A stretch of DNA of 64,000 bases, taken from the NCBI RefSeq assembly GCF_001593285.1, contig NZ_CP012529.1, forward strand, positions 558,001 through 622,000. The letters are read 5' to 3'. Position numbers and translations under genes: made by a program. Below the pieces are notes generated by a model. It was given only the letters and a program-made list of their open reading frames with translations. It was not told where the DNA came from and searched no databases. This document shows positions 47,364 through 58,249 of the stretch, in pieces; within the stretch, counting starts at the first letter, position 1, and every line of letters begins with the position of its first letter. Source of the stretch: Psychrobacter sp. P2G3 (lineage in GTDB: Bacteria; Pseudomonadota; Gammaproteobacteria; Pseudomonadales; Moraxellaceae).

Positions 47364-47801
47364 CTAAGGTTGTAAAGGTATTTTCTTTTTACAGACTTCA
47401 ACATCGAGTTTATAGTCACTGTCTGTTCTCATACGCTCTAAAATATCAATTCTTTCGCTTAACATCTCTACCATAACACTGATATTGGCTTGTTGTTTTC
47501 TAACTTGTGCCAGTTTTTGCTGCGTAAGCATCAGCTGCAAATCAATATCTAGCTGACCGTCATAATAATCATTGAGACTATCCTTGATTTCAATAAGGGT
47601 GAAGCCAATAGCCTGTGCGCTTTTAATGAGCTCAATACGTTCTACGCATTCTGGATGAAACTCAGTATACAGCCGTGATCCAGCTTGGCGTTTACGCGAT
47701 TTTAGCAGCCCTAGTTGATCGTAATGGCGTACTGTATCTTTGGTCGTATTGGCCTGTACTGCCAACGTTCCAATCAGTAAAAATGATGTATCAGCTGCCA
47801 T
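47364..47801 (-). CDS. MerR-family transcriptional regulator
   Basis: 145 residues. The winged-helix DNA-binding half (about 8-78) has TTKDTVRHYDQLGLLKSRKR and GSRLYTEFHPECVERIELIKSAQAIGFTLIEIKDSL, the typical MerR pattern. A coiled-coil dimer helix (about 85-125) follows. The short C-terminus has one cysteine (VEVCKKK), not a recognised metal-binding pair, so the inducer is unknown. MerR proteins twist promoters with long spacers, but no clear target was found next to it. It is convergent with rimI and lies downstream of aat. Confidence 0.85.
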   Translation of the reverse strand: MAADTSFLLIGTLAVQANTTKDTVRHYDQLGLLKSRKRQAGSRLYTEFHPECVERIELIKSAQAIGFTLIEIKDSLNDYYDGQLDIDLQLMLTQQKLAQVRKQQANISVMVEMLSERIDILERMRTDSDYKLDVEVCKKKIPLQP

Positions 47802-47908
47802 AGGGTAATCTCATAAATGTAATGATTAACAAAAAGGGGAGGGATAAAAAAGCTCTGAATTCATGCAATGACATAGACAGAAGACTACGTGTGCTTTGGT
47901 TTTATTTT

Positions 47909-48712
47909 TTAAACATTTATTTGCCATGCTTCTGACATATCCAGTCTAGCAACTGCCATCGGTTTATGAGAATTATTTTGCCATTGTACCGAATGGCCTC
48001 CAATAAGCGTGTCCAACTGTGTCAAAAAATCAGCACGTGGCAAGGTCTTAGCCCCTAAGCTCATCAGATGTTCATTGGGCAGTTGACAGTCTACAAGCGC
48101 TACATTACTTTGTTCACATAAACGCATCAAGCCCCAAAATGCCAGTTTAGAAGCATTAGAGCTACGGTGAAACATTGACTCACCAAAATAGATACTGCCT
48201 ATTTTTAGACCATACAAACCACCAATAAGTTGCCCGCTATCATCCCAAACCTCAACGCTATGAGCAAAGCCGTGTGCATGTAGCTCGGTGTAAGCCTCAA
48301 TCATCTCATCGTGAATCCATGTGTGCTCACCATCATGTTCATCATTGAGGCCATTGCTACGCGGTAAGCTACAAGCGCGTATGACGTCATCAAATGCTTG
48401 ATTAAGTGTAAGCTGCCAGCGTTCCTTTTTGGCCTGACGGCGTAGTGATTTACTTGGCACATAATCAGTCGGTATCATCACACAGCGCGGCTCAGGGCAC
48501 CACCACGCAATAGGTTCATCTTCATTAAACCAAGGAAACAATCCCTGTGCGTAAGCTGAAATAAGTGTTTCAGGTGCTAGATCACCACCTATAGCGACAA
48601 TCCCAATGCCATCAGGATCAACAACGGCAGGGCTTGGGAAGTCATAACGCCCAAGACTTTTTAGGGTCTCAGGCGTGATATGAGGGGTAAGCTGTTGAGA
48701 GAAATGACTCAT
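47909..48712 (-). CDS. aat: Leucyl/phenylalanyl-tRNA-protein transferase
   Basis: 267 residues. Aat adds Leu or Phe from tRNA to proteins beginning with Lys or Arg, marking them for ClpS/ClpAP. Signatures: GIGIVAIGGDLAPETLISAYAQGLFPWF (split about 36-62), WWCPEPRCVMI, GGLYGLKIGSIYFGESMF and VDCQLPNEHLMSLGA. The ATG directly follows the trxB stop (TAA-ATG), so translation is probably coupled. Somewhat longer than E. coli's 234 because of extra residues at both ends and near 110-125 (SNGLNDEHDGEHTW). Confidence 0.95.
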   Translation of the reverse strand: MSHFSQQLTPHITPETLKSLGRYDFPSPAVVDPDGIGIVAIGGDLAPETLISAYAQGLFPWFNEDEPIAWWCPEPRCVMIPTDYVPSKSLRRQAKKERWQLTLNQAFDDVIRACSLPRSNGLNDEHDGEHTWIHDEMIEAYTELHAHGFAHSVEVWDDSGQLIGGLYGLKIGSIYFGESMFHRSSNASKLAFWGLMRLCEQSNVALVDCQLPNEHLMSLGAKTLPRADFLTQLDTLIGGHSVQWQNNSHKPMAVARLDMSEAWQINV

Positions 48713-50352
<1,640 letters not shown>

Positions 50353-53300
50353 GTGATATCAGCACCGCTTATTGAGTATTTAAAAAAAGGGATATTTACC
50401 TTCCTTGGGATAATTTTGGCAGTTTATCTGTTCGTTATTTTGCTGACTTATACTGGCAATGATCCCAGCTGGTCGCATATCAGCAGTGATATGACAACGA
50501 TTAATAATATGGGCGGCTCAACGGGCGCATGGTTGTCTGACCTATTCTATAGCTTCTTTGGCTTTGGTGCATGGTGGCTACTGGCTTTTTTAGTCTACGA
50601 ATCTATCTTGATTTGGTGGGAAAATAAGCCGACGTTTTGGTTGCTGCGACTGGTTGCTTATGTCTTTTTGTTATTGAGTAGTAGCGCTTTATTCGCTCAG
50701 CTCGTTGCGTTAGTGCAGCATGTTGCAGATCCCATAGCATCAGGCCTTGAAGGTGTCGCTGGCGGCATTATTGGGCTGGAATTACAAGCGCGCTTAACGC
50801 AGCTGTTATCGCAGTGGGGGAGTGTGTTGTTTTTGGCGGTATTTGTCGTCATTACGGCGACTTTTGCTTTTAATATTCATTGGCATGCACTGTATCGTAG
50901 ACTTACCGATTTATCATGGCTTGGCTCAGGTGTAAAAGACAATAGTGATCAGTATAACTACAGTCAACAAGGCTCTGATAATCAAGCATCCAATGATGAA
51001 AAAAGCAATGCAGCTCAGAACTCAGCTGCCAATGCTAGCAATACTAAAAGCGCTGAACGTAAAGCCAAACAAAGTGCAAATGACTATGAGCAACTACCAC
51101 TTGAGCTACAAACCGCCGGCGTAAGCCATGCGCCAGATAATAGTAGCCGCTTTAGTCATGCACTAACGGATTTCTTAGCCAAGTCAGGACTTGGGGCTAG
51201 CGTTAAGGCGACTGTCGCGGCCGATGCTTCTGCGGAATCTATTGCAAGTCAGGCTAGTATGTATGACAGCTCGCAGGCGTCAGCTCCTGTATCGAACAAC
51301 TATACTGAAAAATCTAATAATAATGTGCAAGCAGTAGCAGCTACTACTATGCCTACCCGTAAAGTTGAGCCTAGCTTTGCATGGAATGACGCTGGTACGG
51401 TCAATGATTTACTGGCGACGGAAGCTGAAAAAGATCAATACATGCCGACGCCTACTGCTGATCCAGTCATATCCGCGCCTGTAGAAACGCATGCAAATTT
51501 TGAGCAAGCAGTAGAATTTGATGAAACGAGATTCTATGAAAACAAATTTGAAGAAATAGATAGTAATGTTGCTAACGAACAGACGCCGAGCTTAGATGAG
51601 TTAGCGAATAATTGGTTAGCTGAAAATGAGCCTGCGAATACAGCATCTTCGTTTGATAACACTATCTCTTCTGACAACATGAGCAATGACTATCAAAATC
51701 CGACAAACGACGCTGAGGTAGTAAGTGAACAAAGCTCTCCAGTAATCGAAGACCAGCCTGTAGTTGTAGAGCCTGCGATAGAAGAGAGAGAAACCGTAAC
51801 AGCTAAAGCTGAAGTTAAAGAAAGTCTGCAAGTGCAAGAGCCAGTTGTACCAGCAGATATGACACCAACCAATACACCGCCTGCTAATCCAAAAGCTGCG
51901 CCAACGGTACAAATAGCCGACCCAGTTACAAATGCTGAGCTGATAGCAGCACCTAAGCCAACAGTGAGCTTTTCGGTACCGGATGGTGATAGTAGTAACC
52001 ATATCACCGATATGATGCCAGAAGATGATAGTCGTTCTGATGATTCTAATACGCTAGTTATGCCAGATATTAGTGATGATGCAGCCTTTGCTAAACGTTC
52101 ACGTGCGATGCAAACGGCTGAATATCGTGGTAGTTTGACGCCTATTCCAGAAGTATCTATTTTAGATAAGCCAGACCCTGATCGTAAGCCAAGCTATACC
52201 ATCGTCGAGCTTGAGCAATTGTCAGAGCTATTAGAGATTAAACTTCAAGAGTTCAATGTTAAGGCATCTGTGGTTAATGCTATTCCAGGCCCCGTCGTCA
52301 CCCGCTTTGAAGTGGATCTTGCGGCTGGGATAAAAGCCAGTAAGGTCACAGGCATTTCACGTGATTTGGCACGTTCGTTATCGATGGCATCATTACGCGT
52401 AGTCGAGGTTATTCCGGGCAAACCTTATATTGGCATCGAAGTGCCCAATAAACAGCGCGAGATGGTGCGCCTAATTGAGTTACTTAACACCGAAAAATTC
52501 AAAGATCCCAAAGCCCAAATCAGCATGGCAATGGGTAAAGATATCGGTGGCAATCCTATTATCACTGATCTTGCTCGCGCGCCGCATATGTTGGTTGCTG
52601 GTACGACAGGCTCTGGTAAATCGGTATTGGTAAATTCAATGCTACTGTCCATGCTACTCAAATATACACCGAATGAGCTGCGTCTTATCCTCATTGATCC
52701 AAAGCAGCTAGAGCTGGCAAACTATAATGACATTCCCCATCTATTGACGCCTGTAGTCACTGATATGACGGAAGCCGCTAGTGCCTTATCTTGGTGTGTG
52801 GCAGAGATGGAACGTCGTTATCAATTAATGAGCCTACTTAAAGTACGTAAGCTTAACGAGTTTAATAAAAAGGTTATCGCTGCTGAAAAATCGGGCAATC
52901 CGATGCTCGATCCTTTATGGCGACCTAACGATAATGTGAGCATTGACCAAGCACCGAAGCTCAAAACCTTGCCGATGATTGTCATTGTCGCTGATGAGTT
53001 TGCCGATATGATTATGCAGGTCGGTAAGCAAGCAGAAGAGCTTATCACCCGCTTAGCACAAAAATCGCGGGCGGCAGGTATTCACTTGATGCTTGCCACT
53101 CAGCGTCCATCGGTAGATGTCATTACTGGTTTGATTAAGGCCAATATTCCAGTACGGGCGGCATTACGTGTTAACTCAAAAGTAGATTCGCGGACAATTT
53201 TGGATAGTGGCGGTGCAGAAGACATGCTCGGCAACGGTGATATGTTGTTCTTAGGGCCAGGACAGATTGAACCCGATCGTGTCCATGGTGCTTATGTCAG

Positions 53301-53616
53301 TGACGAAGAAGTCAACCGTGTGTGTGATGCATGGCGCGAGCGCGGCGCACCGGATTATATCGATAATATGGCCGGTAATTTTGAGCTATCGAGTCCTGGT
53401 GGTGGTAGTAGCGGGGCTAGTGCCTCTGGCGAAGACGACGATCTTTATAATGATGCAGTCGCCTTTATCATGGAAACCCGCAAAGTATCTGCTTCTAGTA
53501 TTCAGCGCAAATTTAGCATCGGTTATAACCGTGCCGCGCGCATCGTCGACTCCATGGAGGAAGCTGGACTGGTTAGTTCCATGGGTAAAAGTGGTAAGCG
53601 TGAGTTATTGATGTAG
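50353..53616 (+). CDS. ftsK: DNA translocase FtsK
   Basis: 1087 residues from a GTG start. The N-terminus has about four to five membrane helices (15-190) that localise it to the septum. A long Ala/Ser/Asn/Pro/Glu-rich linker (about 195-570) follows. The motor has Walker A GTTGSGKS (about 750), Walker B VIVADEFADM (about 876) and the preceding FNVKASVVNAIPGPVVTRFE alpha domain. The C-terminal winged-helix gamma domain (about 1025-1087, SSIQRKFSIGYNRAARIVD) reads KOPS sequences. It pumps DNA to align dif sites and activate XerCD at division. A terminator follows. AAGG lies about 11 bases before the GTG. Confidence 0.96.
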   Translation: MISAPLIEYLKKGIFTFLGIILAVYLFVILLTYTGNDPSWSHISSDMTTINNMGGSTGAWLSDLFYSFFGFGAWWLLAFLVYESILIWWENKPTFWLLRLVAYVFLLLSSSALFAQLVALVQHVADPIASGLEGVAGGIIGLELQARLTQLLSQWGSVLFLAVFVVITATFAFNIHWHALYRRLTDLSWLGSGVKDNSDQYNYSQQGSDNQASNDEKSNAAQNSAANASNTKSAERKAKQSANDYEQLPLELQTAGVSHAPDNSSRFSHALTDFLAKSGLGASVKATVAADASAESIASQASMYDSSQASAPVSNNYTEKSNNNVQAVAATTMPTRKVEPSFAWNDAGTVNDLLATEAEKDQYMPTPTADPVISAPVETHANFEQAVEFDETRFYENKFEEIDSNVANEQTPSLDELANNWLAENEPANTASSFDNTISSDNMSNDYQNPTNDAEVVSEQSSPVIEDQPVVVEPAIEERETVTAKAEVKESLQVQEPVVPADMTPTNTPPANPKAAPTVQIADPVTNAELIAAPKPTVSFSVPDGDSSNHITDMMPEDDSRSDDSNTLVMPDISDDAAFAKRSRAMQTAEYRGSLTPIPEVSILDKPDPDRKPSYTIVELEQLSELLEIKLQEFNVKASVVNAIPGPVVTRFEVDLAAGIKASKVTGISRDLARSLSMASLRVVEVIPGKPYIGIEVPNKQREMVRLIELLNTEKFKDPKAQISMAMGKDIGGNPIITDLARAPHMLVAGTTGSGKSVLVNSMLLSMLLKYTPNELRLILIDPKQLELANYNDIPHLLTPVVTDMTEAASALSWCVAEMERRYQLMSLLKVRKLNEFNKKVIAAEKSGNPMLDPLWRPNDNVSIDQAPKLKTLPMIVIVADEFADMIMQVGKQAEELITRLAQKSRAAGIHLMLATQRPSVDVITGLIKANIPVRAALRVNSKVDSRTILDSGGAEDMLGNGDMLFLGPGQIEPDRVHGAYVSDEEVNRVCDAWRERGAPDYIDNMAGNFELSSPGGGSSGASASGEDDDLYNDAVAFIMETRKVSASSIQRKFSIGYNRAARIVDSMEEAGLVSSMGKSGKRELLM

Positions 53617-53640
53617 AGCATGGGTTTGATTGCATCAAGA

Positions 53641-53672
53641 AAAAGCGAGTCGCAATAGTGGCTCGTTTTTTT
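53641..53672 (+). terminator. Terminator of ftsK
   Basis: GCGAGTCGC / GTGGCTCGT stem with AATA loop and three G-T pairs, preceded by A-run and followed by seven Ts, 25 bases past the ftsK stop. Confidence 0.8.
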
Positions 53673-53803
53673 GTTTCAATAAATAGAGTAATGAACATAG
53701 CAGTACTGATAAGGTATCTACTTGTTTATTATTTAAACCGATATACTTAGGACGTGTTTGACAGCTCACAAGTAAAATTACTTTTTAAGCAAGGATGCAA
53801 AAT

Positions 53804-55297
53804 ATGTTTAAAGAATATACTCAGTACGACGCGCTAGGATTAGCAGGATTAGTGAATTCAGGACAAGTCAGCGCCAAAGAATTATTAGATGCTGCGGTAA
53901 ATCAAGCCAATCGACTTAATCCAAAGCTTAATGCCATTATTCACCGTTTCGATGAGCGTGCTTATAATGCCGCGCAAACAGGATTACCGAAAGGCGCATT
54001 TACTGGCGTCCCTTATCTTCTCAAAGATTTGTCTTTTTATTTTGCCGATGAGCCATTAACGATGGGCAGTCGTAGTGTCAATATCGTGACCGATTACGAC
54101 AGTGAAATTGTCAAACGCATGAAAGCCAGTGGCGTTAACACTTTTGGCAAGACCAATACCCCCGAGTTTGGTTTAATCATCACTACTGAGCCCAAAGCGC
54201 ATGGCGCCACCCACAACCCATTCAAAAAGGGCTATAGCTCTGGTGGCTCATCTGGCGGTAGTGCAGCGGCAGTTGCGAGTGGCATTGTGCCGATGGCAGG
54301 TGCAGGAGATGGTGGTGGCTCGATACGCTTTCCTGCAGCATGGTGCGGTGCATTTGGCCTTAAACCTAGCCGTGGCCGCAATCCAATCGGCCCAGCATTT
54401 GGTGAAGGCTGGGATGGCGCAATCGCCGATCACGTAATCACGCGCACGGTGCGCGATAGTGCAGCGATGCTGGATGCGACTAGTGGCGCTGAGGTTGGTG
54501 CACCTTACGTCATCGCACCACCTAAGGGGACATTTTTACAAGCAGCGATGCGTGCACCTCGTCCGCTAACAATTGCTTTACATCAGCAGCCGTTAATTGC
54601 CAATACAGTAGTGGATAAAGAGGTATTAGCGGTCCTTGAACGAACCGCTAAGCAATTGGAGGCCATGGGGCATCGCGTTGTGCCAGCTGAGCCAGACATC
54701 GATATCGAAAAATTCTGGCATGATTTCATAGTGGTGGTTTGCGCCCATACAGCCTTTACTATTGATAATGTTGAGCGCTGCCATGGCAAACAGCATGTGC
54801 AAAATCTTGAGCCACAAACTTATAATATGGCGATACTTGGGCGCTCATTATCTGCAGTGGATTTAGTACATGCCAAACATGGCTGGCATAACAGCCAATA
54901 TCATACTGGTAAGCTACTTGAGCAATACGATATGATTCTATGTCCAACCGTACCGACAGCAGCGGTGAAGCATGGAGTATTGCCACCAAGCCGAGTAGAA
55001 GAGATGCTAATGAACACCTCTGGTCTATTAAGTAAAGGCGTGAATATGGGTAAGTATACTTTTAGCTCAGGTATGATTGAGAAGCTCAGCCACCCCGTGT
55101 TGAGTAAAATGGCGTTTACTTTGTTAGGCAATATTACTGGTTTACCTGCCATGTCTTTACCACTCGGCATGAGTAAAAAAGGCTTGCCAATTGGAATGCA
55201 ATTGATCGGAAGGATGAATGACGAGACGACGCTATTAAGCTTAGCAGGAGAGATAGAGCGTGCGGGTTTATTTACAAAGCCCGCATTTGCTAAATAA
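53804..55297 (+). CDS. Amidase-signature-family hydrolase
   Basis: 497 residues from the ATG at 53804, which has AAGGA eight bases upstream; the ATG at 53795 overlaps that site. The amidase signature triad is visible: Lys74 in YLLKDLSF, cis-Ser in [18 protein letters not shown] (about 145-162) and the nucleophile Ser near 172 in [27 protein letters not shown] (split). It hydrolyses amide bonds of an unknown substrate; it resembles the 6-aminohexanoate-cyclic-dimer/nylon amidase-like branch more than GatA. There is no GatB or GatC next to it, and the GatA role is therefore unlikely. Monocistronic. Confidence 0.9.
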   Translation: MFKEYTQYDALGLAGLVNSGQVSAKELLDAAVNQANRLNPKLNAIIHRFDERAYNAAQTGLPKGAFTGVPYLLKDLSFYFADEPLTMGSRSVNIVTDYDSEIVKRMKASGVNTFGKTNTPEFGLIITTEPKAHGATHNPFKKGYSSGGSSGGSAAAVASGIVPMAGAGDGGGSIRFPAAWCGAFGLKPSRGRNPIGPAFGEGWDGAIADHVITRTVRDSAAMLDATSGAEVGAPYVIAPPKGTFLQAAMRAPRPLTIALHQQPLIANTVVDKEVLAVLERTAKQLEAMGHRVVPAEPDIDIEKFWHDFIVVVCAHTAFTIDNVERCHGKQHVQNLEPQTYNMAILGRSLSAVDLVHAKHGWHNSQYHTGKLLEQYDMILCPTVPTAAVKHGVLPPSRVEEMLMNTSGLLSKGVNMGKYTFSSGMIEKLSHPVLSKMAFTLLGNITGLPAMSLPLGMSKKGLPIGMQLIGRMNDETTLLSLAGEIERAGLFTKPAFAK

Positions 55298-55354
55298 CGT
55301 TAATAACTGACATTTAAACAACTGATATTTAAAATCAGTTATAACAAACGCACT

Positions 55355-56236
55355 TTAGTCAAAGCGATAGATATCCATCCCAAGACTATGGTGCGCCATG
55401 CTTTCATGGACGACAGACACACGTTGACCCGCCCCTAAAGCAAAGAATAACGGTAATAAATGCTCGTCACTTGGATGGATGTTTTTATAGTTAGGATACT
55501 GTTGCCAATCTAACGCAGACGGAATATCTGTTTTAAGTTGTTGTAATAACCACAATTTAAAGTCTTTGGCGGCAGGGTCAATACTATCAGCTTGCCAGCG
55601 TAGTGCCTGCAAATTATGAGTAATGTTACCTGAGCCAATGACAAGCATTTGTTGCTCGCGCAGATGGGCAAGCTGCGCACCCAGCTGATAGAGAGACACA
55701 CTATCATAATGCCGGGGTAGCGATATCTGTACGATAGGGACATCTGCTTCTGGATACAGATGTTTGAGCGGCGACCATACACCATGATCGCAGACCCGCA
55801 TCGGATTAACCCTGCAAGTAATACCGCGTGCAGTCAGCTGCTGCGCTAGTGATTCAGCAAGCTCAGCATGGCCTAAGGCCGGATACTGCAACTCATGCAA
55901 TTCGGGATCAAATCCTGAAAAGTCATGCCAAGTCTTAGGTTTGGGGTTGCTGCTAATTTCAAGTTTTTCGGATAACCAATGCGCAGACATGATGACAATA
56001 GCCCGAGGCTTAGGTAGGTTGTGTCCTATCCGCGCAAGGGCATTAGTAGTTGCCGACTGCTCAATAGCAAGAGTCGGTGCACCGTGGGATATGAATAACG
56101 CTGGCAGCCTTGCCGCATTTTTTAATCCTGCAGGCGCGTCTGCCCAAGCTACGGCAGCACTTATTGGCTTGATAGCTTTAGCATCATCATAGTAATTATT
56201 AGACGGGGTATATTTAGAAAATTTCGGATAGCTCAT
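55355..56236 (-). CDS. Extradiol dioxygenase, DODA/YgiD type
   Basis: 293 residues of the LigB superfamily. Zn/Fe-binding histidines are in LFISHGAPTLAIE (about residue 50), IVIMSAHWLSE, IGSGNITHNLQ and near the C-terminus (ESMAHHSLGMD). The DHGVWSPLKHLYPEADVPIVQIS segment (split about 155-177) is typical for the 4,5-DOPA dioxygenase/YgiD family. Members open catechol rings or act as DOPA-type dioxygenases; the physiological substrate in bacteria is unclear. The N-terminal 40 residues before ALFISHG are unusually long. It converges with the amidase gene with a 57-base gap. Confidence 0.9.
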   Translation of the reverse strand: MSYPKFSKYTPSNNYYDDAKAIKPISAAVAWADAPAGLKNAARLPALFISHGAPTLAIEQSATTNALARIGHNLPKPRAIVIMSAHWLSEKLEISSNPKPKTWHDFSGFDPELHELQYPALGHAELAESLAQQLTARGITCRVNPMRVCDHGVWSPLKHLYPEADVPIVQISLPRHYDSVSLYQLGAQLAHLREQQMLVIGSGNITHNLQALRWQADSIDPAAKDFKLWLLQQLKTDIPSALDWQQYPNYKNIHPSDEHLLPLFFALGAGQRVSVVHESMAHHSLGMDIYRFD

Positions 56237-56375
56237 GTACCGTTTATTAGGGCGCGCAAGGGTTTTTCAATCTATTGAGCCAGTCATATTTTATTGCGCT
56301 TAATTCTATTGCGCTTAGTTTTCTGATAAATTAGTTTTCTGATAGATTAGTTTTACGACATTTATATAAGTGTCT

Positions 56376-56864
56376 TTAGTTGCCACGGTGATAAGGATGG
56401 TTATGATTGATACTCATCGCCCGATACAACTGCTCCATTAATACCACTCGTACTAAAGGATGCGGCAACGTCAATGCTGACAATGACCATTTTACATCTG
56501 CCTGTGCCAATACTTCTTGTGAGACGCCATCTGCACCGCCAATGACCAACGCAATATCATCGCCTTGCTGCATAGCATCCGCGAGCTTTTCTGCCAGATC
56601 TTCTGTCGATAGCATTTTACCTTTGACATCCAGTACCCACAGTTGCTCACGTGCAGCAGTTGCGTGAGCTGCCAAGATGGTCTGACCTTCTTGCTCGCGA
56701 TACTGCGCCAAATTGGCATCAGAAGGATTTCTGGCACGTTTGGCTGCGGCAAGCTCAACGATTTCAGTGCTGAGCATGGGCTGAATACGTTTATAGTATT
56801 CATTAAAGCCGCTTTGCACCCAACTAGGCATCTTATTACCAACGGTTAAGAGTCGTGCTTTCAT
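56376..56864 (-). CDS. rlmH: 23S rRNA pseudouridine-1915 N3-methyltransferase
   Basis: 162 residues of the SPOUT class, the normal size. RlmH methylates pseudouridine 1915 in helix 69 of 23S rRNA on 70S ribosomes. The trefoil-knot motif is IALVIGGADGVSQEVL (about 105-120), and the C-terminal LTLPHPLVRVVLMEQLYRA with NHNHPYHRGN is the family signature that shapes the SAM and ribosome site. The gene usually follows rsfS; here rsfS is not adjacent, and the gene stands alone upstream of the DODA gene. Confidence 0.96.
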   Translation of the reverse strand: MKARLLTVGNKMPSWVQSGFNEYYKRIQPMLSTEIVELAAAKRARNPSDANLAQYREQEGQTILAAHATAAREQLWVLDVKGKMLSTEDLAEKLADAMQQGDDIALVIGGADGVSQEVLAQADVKWSLSALTLPHPLVRVVLMEQLYRAMSINHNHPYHRGN

Positions 56865-56925
56865 TGCCGTTTATTCCTTAGCTTTTTGTATTTGGTTTAT
56901 CTTATAACAAGTAAACAGAATCTGT

Positions 56926-57456
56926 TTAATCGGTTAATGGCGATAGCGTTTCAGAAATAGTATCTGTATTCTGATCATTACTATCTTTAGTAATAACGGT
57001 CAACTTAGCATCAGATTCAAAGACAATCGCTTCAATCTCATTTAAGCTGCTGATACCTTCAGAACGCATCGCACATTCAAGCTCCTGACGAGTCAAGCGT
57101 TCTGCACGCATAGCATCCGGTAAATACTGTCCTTGATAAAAAACAATGCGTGGCTCAGATAAAATGACGCTGCTAAATTGCGGTGAAATCGAGGCGTATT
57201 TAGTCACTAAAAACTGTAATAAATAGAGCACTAAGATAGAGCTAAACCCTTCAATAAGGGGAACGTCTTTGAGCAAAATAGTACTCGCACCTAACGAGCC
57301 GATCATCACGGTGACGATCCAATCGAAGTTATTCAGCTGTGATGTAGAGCGCTTACCAGAGACCTTTGTAATTAGCACAATTAACACGTATACCATAACT
57401 GTAGTTAGGACAATACGCCCAAGCTTGTCTATGTTGTCAAAAAAGAGCATTTCCAT
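56926..57456 (-). CDS. DUF421 (YetF-like) membrane protein
   Basis: 176 residues from the ATG at 57456, which has ATAGGAG upstream; an ATG at 57492 is in frame but lacks a ribosome site. Three hydrophobic segments occupy about 10-90 (RIVLTTVMVYVLIVLITKV, WIVTVMIGSLGASTILL and FSSILVLYLLQFLVT). The cytoplasmic part holds SEPRIVFYQGQYLPDAMRAERLTRQEL, the DUF421 signature, and a small C-terminal beta domain. KVSGKRSTSQLNNFD is the conserved loop between helices. The function of the family is unknown, with links to spore and envelope proteins in Bacillus. The C-tail is polar. Confidence 0.88.
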   Translation of the reverse strand: MEMLFFDNIDKLGRIVLTTVMVYVLIVLITKVSGKRSTSQLNNFDWIVTVMIGSLGASTILLKDVPLIEGFSSILVLYLLQFLVTKYASISPQFSSVILSEPRIVFYQGQYLPDAMRAERLTRQELECAMRSEGISSLNEIEAIVFESDAKLTVITKDSNDQNTDTISETLSPLTD

Positions 57457-57608
57457 CGTATTTACTCCTATCAATAATACAAAGCGATTCAAATTTTAAA
57501 GTTAGCGGCTCAAATATGAACAATTTAAACTAACTAAAACCAGCGTAACGGAATTTACGCTGTAATAGTGCAAAAACTTTGTAGTACGTTGTAGGTAGCT
57601 GCCAGACC

Positions 57609-58124
57609 TTAAGAGGTTTTGCGTTTTGGATTAAGGAGACGATTCAGCAGCAAAATACTTATCCGCGCGCTGATAAAAGTGAGTACCAATATCATTACTA
57701 ATGCAGAGAGTAGAGGGAGAGGTTGCTGCATAGTCATCTCAAGTAACACCTCACGGCTTACCGCATCAAACAGCAAGAACCATATCCCTAAGAAGTAAAT
57801 GGCAGTAAGCAGCCAAACAACACCAACCCCGCCGAACATTAAGCGATTGATCTCATCTCTATCCAGTGCCCGCTGTTGGTGCTTGATAAATTTATTCACA
57901 GCAATATAAGCGCCAACCATGATGGACAGTACCGTGACCAGTTGCGAGTTGAGGGCAACTTGGGTTTGAATCATCATAAATATCGTACTGGTAATAATAT
58001 AGCCAATTGCAAAAAAACCGATATATTGAGCCATTTTGGGTTGAGTTGATTTAGAGTTTTGCGATAATCCATTACGTCCTGACTGAGTATTAGACTTGCT
58101 AAGTTTGGTTGTCTTGCGTGCCAT
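57609..58124 (-). CDS. Membrane protein of ABZJ_00895-like type, unknown
   Basis: 171 residues from the ATG at 58124 with AAAGGT upstream. A basic, Ser/Asn/Gln-rich N-terminus of about 30 residues is followed by four hydrophobic segments (about 33-52, 57-75, 98-118 and 138-160). A conserved-looking polar stretch, HQQRALDRDEINRLMFG, lies in the cytoplasmic loop. The layout recalls the four-helix ABZJ_00895 family of Moraxellaceae, but that match is from memory and tentative. Function unknown. It is monocistronic between dacB and the DUF421 gene. Confidence 0.6.
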   Translation of the reverse strand: MARKTTKLSKSNTQSGRNGLSQNSKSTQPKMAQYIGFFAIGYIITSTIFMMIQTQVALNSQLVTVLSIMVGAYIAVNKFIKHQQRALDRDEINRLMFGGVGVVWLLTAIYFLGIWFLLFDAVSREVLLEMTMQQPLPLLSALVMILVLTFISARISILLLNRLLNPKRKTS

Positions 58125-58249
58125 AAGCTGACCTTTATAAAGGTAAAAACGTGCAGTTGATATAAATGTAATAAGTATTCGATAAAATCGTAACAAAAGC
58201 CACAATAAATACTGCGCCTAATTCTTTGAAGCTGCTTCTTTAAAAAAAA

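Noticed and set aside
51616..52007. Two long frames antisense to the ftsK linker
   Set aside because: Trp/Arg/Cys-rich or Ser/Gly/Thr-rich translations mirror the low-complexity linker on the other strand.
53804..55297. Amidase as GatA of the tRNA amidotransferase
   Set aside because: No gatC or gatB neighbours, and the sequence around the triad fits other amidase-signature branches better.
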